This document shows, piece after piece, positions 26,362 through 34,654 of a stretch of DNA of 40,727 bases. Position numbers and translations under genes: made by a program. The stretch is from Opitutia bacterium. GTDB lineage: Bacteria > Verrucomicrobiota > Verrucomicrobiia > Opitutales > Opitutaceae. The DNA is taken from positions 1-40,727 of the forward strand of contig CANJIU010000089.1 of assembly GCA_947474365.1 (NCBI GenBank), read 5' to 3'. How positions within the stretch are numbered: position 1 is the first letter of the stretch; the number at the start of each line of letters is the position of its first letter. The notes below the pieces were generated by a model. That model was not told the origin of the DNA. It saw only the letters and a list, made by a program, of their open reading frames with translations, and did no database searches.

Positions 26362-26483
26362 GTTGAGAGTTGAGGGACGAGAGTTGAGAGTTCTATCTAC
26401 AGAGCGGAATAATACGTTATCACGCTGGAAAATGTCATGCCCCTCCTGGTTTTGCTCTCAGCTCTCGACGCTCAACTCTCAAC
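26362..26483. repeat. 29-bp terminal inverted repeats enclosing 64 bp (MITE-like)
   Basis: The arms at 26362-26390 (starting GTTGAGAGTTGAG) and 26455-26483 (ending CTCAACTCTCAAC) pair at 26 of 29 positions. The 64 bases between are AT-richer than the neighbourhood (aataatacgttatcacgctgg) and code for nothing. A 122-bp unit with long terminal inverted repeats looks like a non-autonomous mobile element. The right arm ends 21 bp before the PEP-CTERM gene, so its promoter may lie within the element. Confidence 0.7.
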
Positions 26484-26504
26484 CGAACTCCTCCGTCGAA
26501 GCCC

Positions 26505-27173
26505 ATGAACCTTTGGTGCCGAGATTATTGGCGATTATTCGTGGGCCTTTTCGTCTGCGGAACCGCGGCGCTGGAGGCGCAGACCCTCGTCACCAACGGG
26601 AGCTTTGAAATCGGCGTGGGCCAGCCTGCGCCGGCAAATTTTATTTCCTACGGGGTCGGAAGCACCGCGCTGACCGGCTGGACCATTGTCAGCGATGAAC
26701 TCGCGCTGCTGAACGGCGATTTTCAGTTTTCCGGCAACATCGGCACCGTCCCGAGCCACGGCAGTTTCTATCTCGATCTGGCCGGCATCACGGACGCCGC
26801 GCCCCACGGCGGCGTGCAGCAGGGCATAACCACCGTCCCGGGCACGGCTTACCGGCTGAGTTTCGATCTGGGTACCGGCTCCGGGGCGTCGGCTGGGCCG
26901 GTGTCGTTGTTGGCGAGCGCCGGGGCGACGTCGGCCTCCTTCATCAATTCCAACACCATTGCGAATTGGACGACCTTCAACCTGGATTTCGTCGCAGCGT
27001 CGACCACCACGCTGATCACGCTGCAGGGCATTTCGGCGCCTGCCGGCAATTGGTACATCGGCCTCGACAACGTCTCCGTCGTCACCGTGCCAGAACCGTC
27101 GGTCGCCGGGCTGTTAGGCGCCGGGCTGGGGGTGCTCGGCCTTTTGGCGTACCGCCGCCGCTTGTGCCGCTAG
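26505..27173 (+). CDS. PEP-CTERM-anchored secreted protein (DUF642/choice-of-anchor type)
   Basis: 222 aa from the ATG at 26505. A signal peptide (LFVGLFVCGTAALEAQ) is followed by TLVTNGSFEIGVGQPAPANF, the usual opening of DUF642-like beta-sandwich proteins. The core continues with LTGWTIVSDELALLNGDFQF, GSFYLDLAGITDAAPHGGVQ, ITTVPGTAYRLSFDLGTGSG and NWYIGLDNVSVVTVPEPS. The C-terminus is a PEP-CTERM signal: VPEPS, a hydrophobic helix (VAGLLGAGLGVLGLLAYRRR) and a basic end. Exosortase would cut and anchor such a protein at the cell surface, often with exopolysaccharide. The last 60 bp overlap, on the opposite strand, the end of the GAF gene. Confidence 0.9.
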   Translation: MNLWCRDYWRLFVGLFVCGTAALEAQTLVTNGSFEIGVGQPAPANFISYGVGSTALTGWTIVSDELALLNGDFQFSGNIGTVPSHGSFYLDLAGITDAAPHGGVQQGITTVPGTAYRLSFDLGTGSGASAGPVSLLASAGATSASFINSNTIANWTTFNLDFVAASTTTLITLQGISAPAGNWYIGLDNVSVVTVPEPSVAGLLGAGLGVLGLLAYRRRLCR

Positions 27174-27872
27174 AATCTCGGTGAAGTCGAGGTCTGGGTA
27201 AAGCTTCACGGCGCAATCCGGACAGATTCCGTGCGTGAAGTTCACGGGCGTGTGTTTGACCACGTAAGCTTCCACGGATGACCAGAGATTGTCCTCATCC
27301 CGGATTGATTTGCAGTTGGCGCAGATGGGCAGGAGCCCTTCCAGAGTGCGCATGTTGTCCAGTGCGACGGCCAGGGTTCGGCTGACCCGCCGAAACTCAA
27401 GTGATTGGGAAACCAGCCGGCCGAGCGCCAGGAGTGCTTTCTGCTGATCCGGTGGAAATTCCCTTGGGGTGCGATCAATCACGCAGATGGTTCCGAGCGG
27501 AAACCCCTGCGGCGTCATCAGGGGCGCGCCGGCGTAAAAACGGATATGGGGGCTCCCTGTCACCAGCGGGTTGTCGGCGAAGCGCTCGTCGAGCCTCGCA
27601 TCAGGCACGACCAGGAGTTGCATCGGATCCAGCAGGGCATGGGCGCAGAACGCGTGTTCCCGCGGGGTCTGCGCGCCTTCGAGGCCGACGCGCGACTTGA
27701 ACCATTGCCGGCTGTCATCCACGAGCGTGACCAACGCGATCGGGCAATTGCAGATCTGCGCCGCCAGGGTGGTGAGATCGTCGAAGACCTGCTCCGGTTC
27801 GCTGTCCATCACGTGGTAGGCCGCGAGCGCGTTCAAACGCTCGCTCTCATTGTTTGGCTGTGGGGCCTTCAT
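27114..27872 (-). CDS. GAF-domain sensor protein with C-terminal Cys-rich motif
   Basis: 252 aa. Residues ~15-165 are a GAF domain: LNALAAYHVMDSEPEQVFDD, LAAQICNCPIALVTLVDDSR, QWFKSRVGLEGAQTPREHAF, CAHALL, the 'VVPDARLDERFADNPLVTGS' segment, IRFYAGAPLMTPQGFPLGTI and CVIDRTPREF. A helical stretch follows. The C-terminus has LPICANCKSIRDEDNLWSSV and then GICPDCAVKLYPDL, a two-CxxC arrangement common at the end of PAS/GAF signalling proteins and likely to bind metal. There is no kinase, GGDEF or HD output domain, so the protein may pass its signal by contact. No membrane segment is visible; it is cytoplasmic. It is divergent from the ThuA gene. Confidence 0.88.
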   Translation of the reverse strand: MKAPQPNNESERLNALAAYHVMDSEPEQVFDDLTTLAAQICNCPIALVTLVDDSRQWFKSRVGLEGAQTPREHAFCAHALLDPMQLLVVPDARLDERFADNPLVTGSPHIRFYAGAPLMTPQGFPLGTICVIDRTPREFPPDQQKALLALGRLVSQSLEFRRVSRTLAVALDNMRTLEGLLPICANCKSIRDEDNLWSSVEAYVVKHTPVNFTHGICPDCAVKLYPDLDFTEILAAQAAAVRQKAEHPQPGA

Positions 27873-28048
27873 TTCACGGTTTGGATTCAGGTGGGAAAGT
27901 CAGGTTGCGCGTGAACGCAGCCCAAGACGAGTCTCAAGCGTTTCCGAAACCCCGGGGCTCATCCCGCGTTTTGGACAGGCGAAACATGCATCGACCACCA
28001 TCGTGGAACTTCTGGCGTCGCGACACCCACTCGTCGCGGTTTCGAACC

Positions 28049-28074
28049 ACGCGACGAGGGCGTCGCGTCCCCAG
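28049..28074 (-). repeat. 26-bp dispersed repeat, copy 3 (inverted)
   Basis: The reverse complement is identical over 26 bp to copy 1 at 5956-5981. It lies in the 296-base divergent gap between the GAF and ThuA genes (27873-28168), which holds no gene. A nearby related stretch (tcgcgacacccactcgtcgcg, near 28018-28038) could pair with it to make a longer hairpin. Confidence 0.75.
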
Positions 28075-28168
28075 AGGCAAGAAATTCAGATGCGCCCAGT
28101 GCCGGGGCAGTCCGGGCTCGCCATGCGGCGCTCGGCGCGATTTGTATTTATTCTCCCTCCCTGAAAAA

Positions 28169-29107
28169 ATGCCGCCCTACCTCTCTTTTTTCCGGTCTGC
28201 CGCGCTGGCCCTGATCGCCGGTACCGTCGGCTTCGCAGCCCCTTCGTCGAAGGTCATGCTCCTCACCGGCCAGTCCAGCAAGTATCACGACTGGACCAAG
28301 AGCGCGCCGCTCGTGAAGACCTACCTGGAGCAGACCGGGCTCTTCACCGTCGATGTCGTGACCACGCCGGCCCAGGGGCAGGACATGTCCGGCTTCACGC
28401 CGAAATTTTCCGGCTACGCCGCGGTGGTCATGGTCTACGAAGGCGCCGAATGGCCCGCGGCGACCAAGGCCGCCTTCGTCGACTATATGAAGAACGGCGG
28501 CGGGCTCGTCTCCGTTCACGACACGGACAACGCGTTTCCGTTCTGGAAGGAGTGGAACGAGATGATCGGCGTCGGTGGCTGGGGCTTCAAGCCCGATGGC
28601 AACATCGGCGCGCGCAACGAATCCTGGGGGCCGAAAATCCGCTGGCGCGACGGCAAGATGGTGCTCGATGCCGAGACACCGGGCAACGCGACCCACCCGG
28701 CGCGGCACGATTTCCCTGTCGTTACCCGGACGCCGGACCATCCGATCATGAAGGGGCTGCCCGCCACCTGGCTGCATGCGAGCGACGAGATTTACAGCCA
28801 GCTGCGCGGCCCGGCGAAGAACGTCACTGTCCTCGCCACCGCGCTGCCCGACAAGGCGAAGTTTCCCACCGCCACGGGGGAGAACGAGCCGATGCTGATG
28901 GCGATTTCCTACGGCAAGGGCCGCGTCTTCCACACGACGCTTGGCCATGTGAACTCGAAGGAGACTCCGCCCTATCCCTCGCTCGCGTGCGCCGGCTTCA
29001 TCGTCACGCTCCAACGCGGCACGGAGTGGGCCGCCACGGGCAAGGTCACGCAGAGGGTGCCGGCGGATTTTCCGACCGCCGAAAAGACGTCGATCCGCCA
29101 GCGATAA
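28169..29107 (+). CDS. ThuA-domain exported protein
   Basis: 312 aa from the ATG at 28169; the frame is open back to 27854 but without protein features. Signal peptide MPPYLSFFRSAALALIAGTV...AAP. The rest is a ThuA (trehalose-utilisation-like, class I glutamine-amidotransferase-fold) domain: KVMLLTGQSSKYHDWTKSAP, GYAAVVMVYEGAEWPAATKA, FVDYMKNGGGLVSVHDTDNA, FPVVTRTPDHPIMKGLP, LLATALPDK-type strands and GKGRVFHTTLGHVNSKETP. The family is common in Planctomycetes and Verrucomicrobia beside oxidoreductases and DUF1501 genes. Its reaction is not settled; a sugar-related role is assumed. The DUF1501 / DUF1553 pair lies downstream on the opposite strand. Confidence 0.88.
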   Translation: MPPYLSFFRSAALALIAGTVGFAAPSSKVMLLTGQSSKYHDWTKSAPLVKTYLEQTGLFTVDVVTTPAQGQDMSGFTPKFSGYAAVVMVYEGAEWPAATKAAFVDYMKNGGGLVSVHDTDNAFPFWKEWNEMIGVGGWGFKPDGNIGARNESWGPKIRWRDGKMVLDAETPGNATHPARHDFPVVTRTPDHPIMKGLPATWLHASDEIYSQLRGPAKNVTVLATALPDKAKFPTATGENEPMLMAISYGKGRVFHTTLGHVNSKETPPYPSLACAGFIVTLQRGTEWAATGKVTQRVPADFPTAEKTSIRQR

Positions 29108-29167
29108 GTCGGGGAGAGCGGGCGGCTCGCCCGCGCTTCCGCCTAGACGCGACCCTGCAGAAGGAAT

Positions 29168-29317
29168 CCACGAATGGACACGAATAGACACGGATACAGA
29201 GGGGAGAACCGGTCCGGGCTGGAAATCCGGAACGCCACCGAACGGTGAGCATGTAGGATCCGCGCGTGTGGGCTCGGCTTGCTCTGAACATCCGTGTTCA
29301 TTCGTGTCCATTCGTGG
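29168..29317. repeat. 28-bp inverted repeats flanking 94 bp
   Basis: The arm at 29168-29195 (starting CCACGAATGGACACGAAT) pairs with that at 29290-29317 (ending ATTCGTGTCCATTCGTGG) at 26 of 28 positions. The unit fills most of the 230-base gap between the convergent ThuA and DUF1501 genes. A shorter relative of the arm is at 35843-35861. It looks like a MITE or a REP-type repeat and could end transcription from both sides. Confidence 0.7.
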
Positions 29318-29337
29318 TTCAAATGAATTGATCCGGC

Positions 29338-30777
29338 TTAGACGATTTCCCGGATCACCTTGCCCTCGACGAAGGTGAGGCGCTCGTTGCGTCCGAGATG
29401 CGGATACGTCAATTGGTGTTGATCGAGTCCGAGCTGGTTCAGGATCGTCGTGTGGATGTCGCGGAGGTGATACGGCTTCTCGACCGCCTGCAGGCCGATG
29501 GCGTCGGTCGCACCGACGGCCTGGCCGCCCTTGATGCCGCCGCCGGCGAGCCACATGCTGAATCCGAGGTTGTGATGGTCTCGGCCCTTGCCCGCCTGTG
29601 CCTCGGGAGAACGGCCGAACTCTCCGCCCCAGAGCACGAGGGTGGAGTCGAGGAGGCCGCGGCGCTTGAGATCGGTGAGGAGCGCCGCCATCGGCTGGTC
29701 GGTCTGCACCGCCATGCGCAGGTGGTTTTCCTCGATGTCGTCGTGGGCGTCCCACGTCAGCCGGCCGGAGCCGCCGCCGGAGACGACGCACACGAAGCGG
29801 ACGCCCTTTTCGACCAGCTTGCGGGCCAGTAGGCAGCGGCGCCCGTAATCGTTGGTCGGCTCGGAGCCGATGCCGTAGAGGTCGAGGGTCTCCTGCGGTT
29901 CGCGCGAGAGATCGAGCACCTCGGGCGCGTCGGTCTGCATGCGAAACGCGAGGTCGTAGGCGTTGATGCGTGCGGCAAACTCCTCGTCGTGCGGATCGAG
30001 CGCGGTCTCGTTCAGGTGACGGATGAGATCCAGCGTGCGACGACGCTCGGCGAGCGACACCCCGGGCGGGAGATCGAGGTTGAGCACGGGCTTCTTCCCG
30101 GGGCGGAACATCGTCGGCTGGTAAATCGCCGGCAGGAACCCCTGGGTGTACATCGGCTGTCCCGCGGGCAGCGCCCCGTCGGGATCGGGCATCACGACGT
30201 AAGCGGGGAGCGAGTCGCTCTCGGAGCCGAGGCCGTAGGTGATCCACGAACCCATGCTGGGCGCGCCGGGGACGATGCGTCCGCTGAAGAGTTCGTACTC
30301 CGCGGCGGAGTGGACGACGGAGTTGCCGTGGCACGAACGAATCACCGCGAGGTCGTCGGCGCACGTGGCGAGGCGCGGAAAAAGATCCGAAACCTCGAGG
30401 CCGCTCCGGCCGTATTTCTTGAACGTGCGCTTGGTCCCGAGGAGTTTCGCGGAGGCCTGGATGAACTGGTACTTGGCCTCGCCGAATTCCTTCGGGCGCG
30501 ACTGGCCGTTGAGCTCGTTGAGCAGCGGCTTGGGGTCAAAGGTCTCCATGTGGCTCGGCCCGCCGGCCATGAAGAGAAAGATGACCGACTTCGCCTTGGC
30601 GGGCAGGGGCGGGCGCTTCGGCGCGAGCGGATTGCCGGTGGCGGGCGCGGCGCGGAGTCCCTGGCTGTGCAGCAGCGAGGCGAGGGCGAGTCCGCCGAAT
30701 CCGCCGCAGGAGTCGCGGATGAACTCGCGGCGGGTGCGCGTGGGGCGCGAGTGTTCGCCGAAGCCGTCAGGGTACAT
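29338..30777 (-). CDS. DUF1501 domain protein, Tat-exported
   Basis: 479 aa. The N-terminus has a Tat signal (TRREFIRD near 15-22, then GGFGGLALASLL). DUF1501 features are KSVIFLFMAGGPSHMETFDP, SDLFPRLATCADDLAVIRSC, PGAPSMGSWITYGLGSESDS, LPAYVVMPDPDG, WGGEFGRSPEAQAGKGRDHH and MWLAGGGIKGGQAVGATDAI. It lines up with the DUF1501 protein at 201-1643 over its whole length, but the two differ in many places, so this is an old paralogue pair. Its start overlaps the end of the DUF1549/DUF1553 gene by 11 bp, so the two are translated together and probably act together at the periplasmic side. The reaction is unknown. Confidence 0.92.
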   Translation of the reverse strand: MYPDGFGEHSRPTRTRREFIRDSCGGFGGLALASLLHSQGLRAAPATGNPLAPKRPPLPAKAKSVIFLFMAGGPSHMETFDPKPLLNELNGQSRPKEFGEAKYQFIQASAKLLGTKRTFKKYGRSGLEVSDLFPRLATCADDLAVIRSCHGNSVVHSAAEYELFSGRIVPGAPSMGSWITYGLGSESDSLPAYVVMPDPDGALPAGQPMYTQGFLPAIYQPTMFRPGKKPVLNLDLPPGVSLAERRRTLDLIRHLNETALDPHDEEFAARINAYDLAFRMQTDAPEVLDLSREPQETLDLYGIGSEPTNDYGRRCLLARKLVEKGVRFVCVVSGGGSGRLTWDAHDDIEENHLRMAVQTDQPMAALLTDLKRRGLLDSTLVLWGGEFGRSPEAQAGKGRDHHNLGFSMWLAGGGIKGGQAVGATDAIGLQAVEKPYHLRDIHTTILNQLGLDQHQLTYPHLGRNERLTFVEGKVIREIV

Positions 30778-33097
30778 AGAAAAACGCGTTGAGGTTGAAC
30801 GTCGCGAGGGCGAATTCGCGCACGGGCTGGGTGGCGAGAAACGAAACCGAGAGGCTTCGCTCGGCGATCGTCGGCGCGCGGCCGAGGGCCAGCCAATAGG
30901 CGCGGTCGGCGATTTTCCCCGGGTCGGCGCCGACCTCGCGGGTGAGGCGCGCGGCGAATTCGGCGGCGAGATCGTTGGCGAGTTTGCCGTTCATCATCTC
31001 CAGCGCCTGCGGGGCGTGCGTGCTGGACTCGCGGCGGCCGCAGCTCGACAGCAGATCGGGCTGGTCGAAGATCTCCATGAAGGGGAGGCGCAGGTTGCGC
31101 TTGGCGATGAGGTAGACGGAGCGCCGGAAATGCTCGGCCGGGTCCTTCGTCACCGCCCATTGCGACGGCTTGTAGAGGAATTTCACCAGGTCGGGGTCGA
31201 CCGGCACCATCACGCTCGGCCCGCCCAACTTGGGATTGAGCCGGCCGGAGGCCACGAGCATGGCGTCGCGAATCTCCTCGGCCGCGAGCCGGCGGCGGGC
31301 GAAATGCCAGAGCAGCCGGTTCTCGGGATCAACTTGGTGAGTGGTCGCGGCGAGGGCGGAGTGCTCCGACTGGCGGTACGTGTTGCTGAGGAGAATCGTG
31401 CGGTGCAGCGCCTTGATTTTCCAACCGCCGGCCACGAATTGCGCCGCGAGCCAGTCGAGCAATTCAGGATGGCTCGGGCGATCGCCGTTGTGGCCGAAAT
31501 CATTCGGCGTCTTCACGAGGCCGGTGCCGAAATGCTGCATCCAGATCCGGTTGACCGCGACGCGCGCCGTGAGCGGGTGCCGCGGGTCGGTGATCCAGCG
31601 CGCCAGTGCCGTCCGCAAGTTTGGCGTGTCGGCGGGCAACTCGGGGAGATCGTCGCTCACGAGGACGGTCGGCGGCCGTGGCGCCACGGGCTCGCCCTTG
31701 CGTTCCCAGTCGCCGCGCTTGAGCACGTGAATCGCGGTGCGTTGCGCGGCATCGTGGCGGATGCTGGGAATCGTCGCCGGGTTCGGCGGCAGGGTGTCCT
31801 CCAGTTGCTCGATCTCGACGTCGAGTTTGGTCTTGTCCGCCCCGATCGCGCTGGCGGCTTTCTTGTGCAGCACCTTCAGGCGGTCGTTGATCGCCTTGGT
31901 CGCTTCCTCCCAGGCCTTCTTCTCCGCGGCGGGCACGAGGAGGATGTCGTTTTCCTGCGTGCCGGCGAGATAGGCTTGGAGGCGGTAGTAGTCCTTCTGC
32001 AGAATGGGATCGATTTTGTGATCGTGACACCGGGCGCAGCCGACGGTGAGCCCGAGCATGGCGGCGCCGATGATGTCCGTGCGCTCGGTGAGGACCTCGT
32101 TGCGACTGAGGGCGATCTCGGGATTGCCGGCGTTGCGGCGGACGGTGCCGAGCCGGTGAAAGATCGCGGCGGTCTCGAGTTCGCGGTTGCCCGGCTCGAG
32201 TTCATCGCCCGCCAGCTGTTCGGTGAGGAAGCGGTCGAAGGGTTTGTCGCGGTTGAAGGAATCGATCACGTAGTCGCGAAAGCGCCACGCATCCGGGAGA
32301 TGCCGGTCGTATTCAAAACCCTCGGACTCCGCGTAGCGGACGACGTCGAGCCAGAGGCGCGCGGCCTGTTCGCCGTAGTGCGGGCTGGCCAGGAGGCGGT
32401 CGACCACGCGCTCGTAGGCGTCGGTTGCCCGGTCGGCGACGAAGGCCTGCACCTCCTCGGGCGTCGGAGGCAGTCCGGTGAGATTAAACGTAACGCGCCG
32501 GATCAGTTCGGCCCGGCTCGCGGCCGGGGCCGGCTGCAAGTGCTGGGACTCCAGCCGCGCGAGGATGAAGTGGTCGATTGGTCCGTTGGACCAGCGCTTG
32601 TCCTTCACCGCCGGAGCCGGGCCGGCCTGAACTGGTTGAAAAGCCCAGAAGCTGCGCCCGAGCTGCGGATCGGTTGCCGGGTTACGCGCCGGTTCGCCGC
32701 CGCTGCGCGGATCGGGCGCGCCGATGTTCACCCAGTGTTCGAAATCGGCGACGATCTCCGGCGAGAGCTTCGGCCGGTCGGAGGGCATCTCGAGGTCGCT
32801 TTCGTGGCGAATCGCCTTGAGGAGGAGGCTCTGCCGGTCGCCGGGGATGAGCGCGGCGCCGGACTCACCGCCTTGCAGTAGGCCGGCCCGGCTGTCGACG
32901 CGCAGGCCCGCCTTGATTTTTTTCGCCTCGGCCGAATGGCACTCGTAGCACTCGCGGCTCAGGACGGGTTCGATCTTTTCCCGGAAAAACCTCAGGCCCT
33001 CCTCGTGTGCGGGCGTGGCCCGCAAGGCGGTCGCCGTCAGCGCGAGGCAAAGCACCCACAGCGCGGCGAATGCGGGCCGTGGGATCCGAAGGGGCAT
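30767..33097 (-). CDS. PSCyt1-DUF1549-DUF1553 cytochrome-type exported protein
   Basis: 776 aa from the ATG at 33097, preferred over 33133 because it starts the signal peptide (RPAFAALWVLCLALTATALR). The haem motif CYECH is at 50-54 with the PSCyt1 context FFREKIEPVLSREC and KIKAGLRVDSRAGLLQGGES. DUF1549 follows, with RRVTFNLTGLPPTPEEVQAF, LWLDVVRYAESEGFEYDRH, the second CxxCH (CARCHDHKIDPILQKDYYRL) and a short coiled segment (EKKAWEEATKAINDRLKVLH). DUF1553 has VNRIWMQHFGTGLVKTPNDF, GHNGDRPSHPELLDWLAAQF and SSTHAPQALEMMNGKLAND. It lacks the ~250-residue insert of the paralogue at 2750-5815 and is close to the common family length. An upstream sulfatase on the same strand ends 93 bp before it. 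Confidence 0.92.
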   Translation of the reverse strand: MPLRIPRPAFAALWVLCLALTATALRATPAHEEGLRFFREKIEPVLSRECYECHSAEAKKIKAGLRVDSRAGLLQGGESGAALIPGDRQSLLLKAIRHESDLEMPSDRPKLSPEIVADFEHWVNIGAPDPRSGGEPARNPATDPQLGRSFWAFQPVQAGPAPAVKDKRWSNGPIDHFILARLESQHLQPAPAASRAELIRRVTFNLTGLPPTPEEVQAFVADRATDAYERVVDRLLASPHYGEQAARLWLDVVRYAESEGFEYDRHLPDAWRFRDYVIDSFNRDKPFDRFLTEQLAGDELEPGNRELETAAIFHRLGTVRRNAGNPEIALSRNEVLTERTDIIGAAMLGLTVGCARCHDHKIDPILQKDYYRLQAYLAGTQENDILLVPAAEKKAWEEATKAINDRLKVLHKKAASAIGADKTKLDVEIEQLEDTLPPNPATIPSIRHDAAQRTAIHVLKRGDWERKGEPVAPRPPTVLVSDDLPELPADTPNLRTALARWITDPRHPLTARVAVNRIWMQHFGTGLVKTPNDFGHNGDRPSHPELLDWLAAQFVAGGWKIKALHRTILLSNTYRQSEHSALAATTHQVDPENRLLWHFARRRLAAEEIRDAMLVASGRLNPKLGGPSVMVPVDPDLVKFLYKPSQWAVTKDPAEHFRRSVYLIAKRNLRLPFMEIFDQPDLLSSCGRRESSTHAPQALEMMNGKLANDLAAEFAARLTREVGADPGKIADRAYWLALGRAPTIAERSLSVSFLATQPVREFALATFNLNAFFYVP

Positions 33098-33190
33098 CGG
33101 GTGGCCGGAAAAACAGGAGGGAGGTCGGGGCAAGACGGGGTACGGGGTGGCGAAACAGCGGCCTCATCAATCGGCCGGAGTTCGCCCACT

Positions 33191-34654
33191 TCAATCGGAT
33201 TTTTTCTTCTTCTTCCGGGCAGGGGCCGGGCCTTCACTGGGGGCGTCGGAGGGACGATAGGGCACGGTCTTCTGCAGCCGGGCGCGAAAGTCCCGGATCA
33301 GCGACGCGTGCGCCGGTTGGTTGGCAACGTTGTGCTCCTCCTCCGGGTCGACGGTGTGGTCATAGAGTTCGGTGTCGCCGTCGCTCCATTGGATGTACCG
33401 CCAGCGATCCGTCCGGAGTGCCTGGCCGAAGCCCGCGGGCCCCCGGCTCACAAGCGTGAACGCCGCGTCGCGCTCCGGTGCGGGGGCGGTGGGATTTTCG
33501 AGTAGCGGACGCAGGCTACGACCCGCGAGCGCGTGCGGGGCCTTCACGCCGCTGTAGTCGGCGATCGTAGGATAGAGGTCGACGAGTTCGACGAGCGACC
33601 GACACACCGCGCCGCCCTTGGCGCCGGGGGCGACGATCAGGCAGGGCACGCGGCAACTGCGGTCGAAGAGGGTGTTCTTGTTCCACCAATTGCGCTCGTT
33701 GTGATGATAGCCGTGGTCGCTGATGAAAATCACGAGCGTGCGCTCCCAGAGCTTCAGTCGGTCCAGCGTCGCCAACAGGCGTCCGACCTGTGCATCCGTG
33801 AACGACACCCCCGCGTAGTAGGCGCGGAGAAATTCCATCCGCTCGACGTCGGTGAACGCGCCAAACGCGGCGGCGAAGTCTCCTCCCGGCAACGAGAGCC
33901 GCGCGAGCGGCGAGAGGCCGGCGGGATCGTGATGCACCTGCAATGAGCCCGGCGGATAGAGGTCGAAGTATTTCTTTGGGACGAGAAAGGGATCGTGCGG
34001 CCGGTGAAAGCCGGCGGCGACGACCCACGGCTGGCCGCTGGCCGCGAGCTTCTCGATCATCGCGACGCTGTGCGCGGCGGTCTGGCCGTCGGGTTGATCA
34101 TCATCGGCGCCGCCGGTCATGCCCCATTCGCACCATTTGAGTTTTCCGCCGGTGAGGTTGCGCCCCTCGATCACCCGTCCGGCCGGCGTCGCCTGAAACA
34201 TTGCGGCCTCGTCCCAGGACTTGCCGGTGTCCATCCACGCGTCGCGCCCGTCGGCGCCGCCGCCGCCGGCGTGGTAAATCTTGCCGTAGGAGGTCGCATG
34301 CCAGCCGCTTTGCCGCAGGAGCTGCGGCCAGGTCACGACGTTGGGCAGGAGCGAACGAAACAACGTGGCGTTTCCCACGACGCCCGTTTGCTCGGCGCGC
34401 AGCCCGGTCATGAACGAGGTGCGGCTCGGGTTGCAGACGGGGTACTGCGCATAGGCGCGTTCGAAGCGCACGCCGCGCGCCGCGAGCCGGTCGAGGTTGG
34501 GCGACTTGGCGGCGGCATCGCCGTAGCAGCCGAGGGTGTTGCGCAGGTCGTCCGCGACGATGAAGAGGACGTTGAGCCTCTCGGACGGGGCGGCGGCGAG
34601 GAGCGGGGCAAGCAGGAGCGCCAGCAAGGCGGAAATTCGGAACAGGGGGTTCAT
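33191..34654 (-). CDS. iduronate-2-sulfatase-like sulfatase
   Basis: 487 aa from the ATG at 34654; the frame is open to 34852, but those codons are antisense or out of frame to the TIR remnant. Signal peptide MNPLFRISALLALLLAPLLA. The core starts LNVLFIVADDLRNTLGCYGD, the form typical of iduronate-2-sulfatases. The formylglycine motif CNPSR is at 74-78, followed by TSFMTGLRAEQTGV. The segment VAAGFHRPHDPFLVPKKYFD and VIFISDHGYHHNERNWWNKN also fit that subfamily. The C-terminal tail is very basic (ARKKKKKSD). It would cleave 2-O-sulfate from uronic acids if the subfamily call holds. The ATG directly abuts the point where recognisable TIR coding sequence ends, so the gene has lost or borrowed its upstream region. 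Confidence 0.92.
   Translation of the reverse strand: MNPLFRISALLALLLAPLLAAAPSERLNVLFIVADDLRNTLGCYGDAAAKSPNLDRLAARGVRFERAYAQYPVCNPSRTSFMTGLRAEQTGVVGNATLFRSLLPNVVTWPQLLRQSGWHATSYGKIYHAGGGGADGRDAWMDTGKSWDEAAMFQATPAGRVIEGRNLTGGKLKWCEWGMTGGADDDQPDGQTAAHSVAMIEKLAASGQPWVVAAGFHRPHDPFLVPKKYFDLYPPGSLQVHHDPAGLSPLARLSLPGGDFAAAFGAFTDVERMEFLRAYYAGVSFTDAQVGRLLATLDRLKLWERTLVIFISDHGYHHNERNWWNKNTLFDRSCRVPCLIVAPGAKGGAVCRSLVELVDLYPTIADYSGVKAPHALAGRSLRPLLENPTAPAPERDAAFTLVSRGPAGFGQALRTDRWRYIQWSDGDTELYDHTVDPEEEHNVANQPAHASLIRDFRARLQKTVPYRPSDAPSEGPAPARKKKKKSD

Noticed and set aside
28148..30364. 738-codon minus-strand frame
   Set aside because: It is antisense to the ThuA gene and out of frame with the DUF1501 gene; the composition is Arg/Pro-rich with no domain.
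30239..32881. 880-codon plus-strand frame
   Set aside because: Antisense shadow of the DUF1501 and DUF1553 genes in GC-rich DNA.
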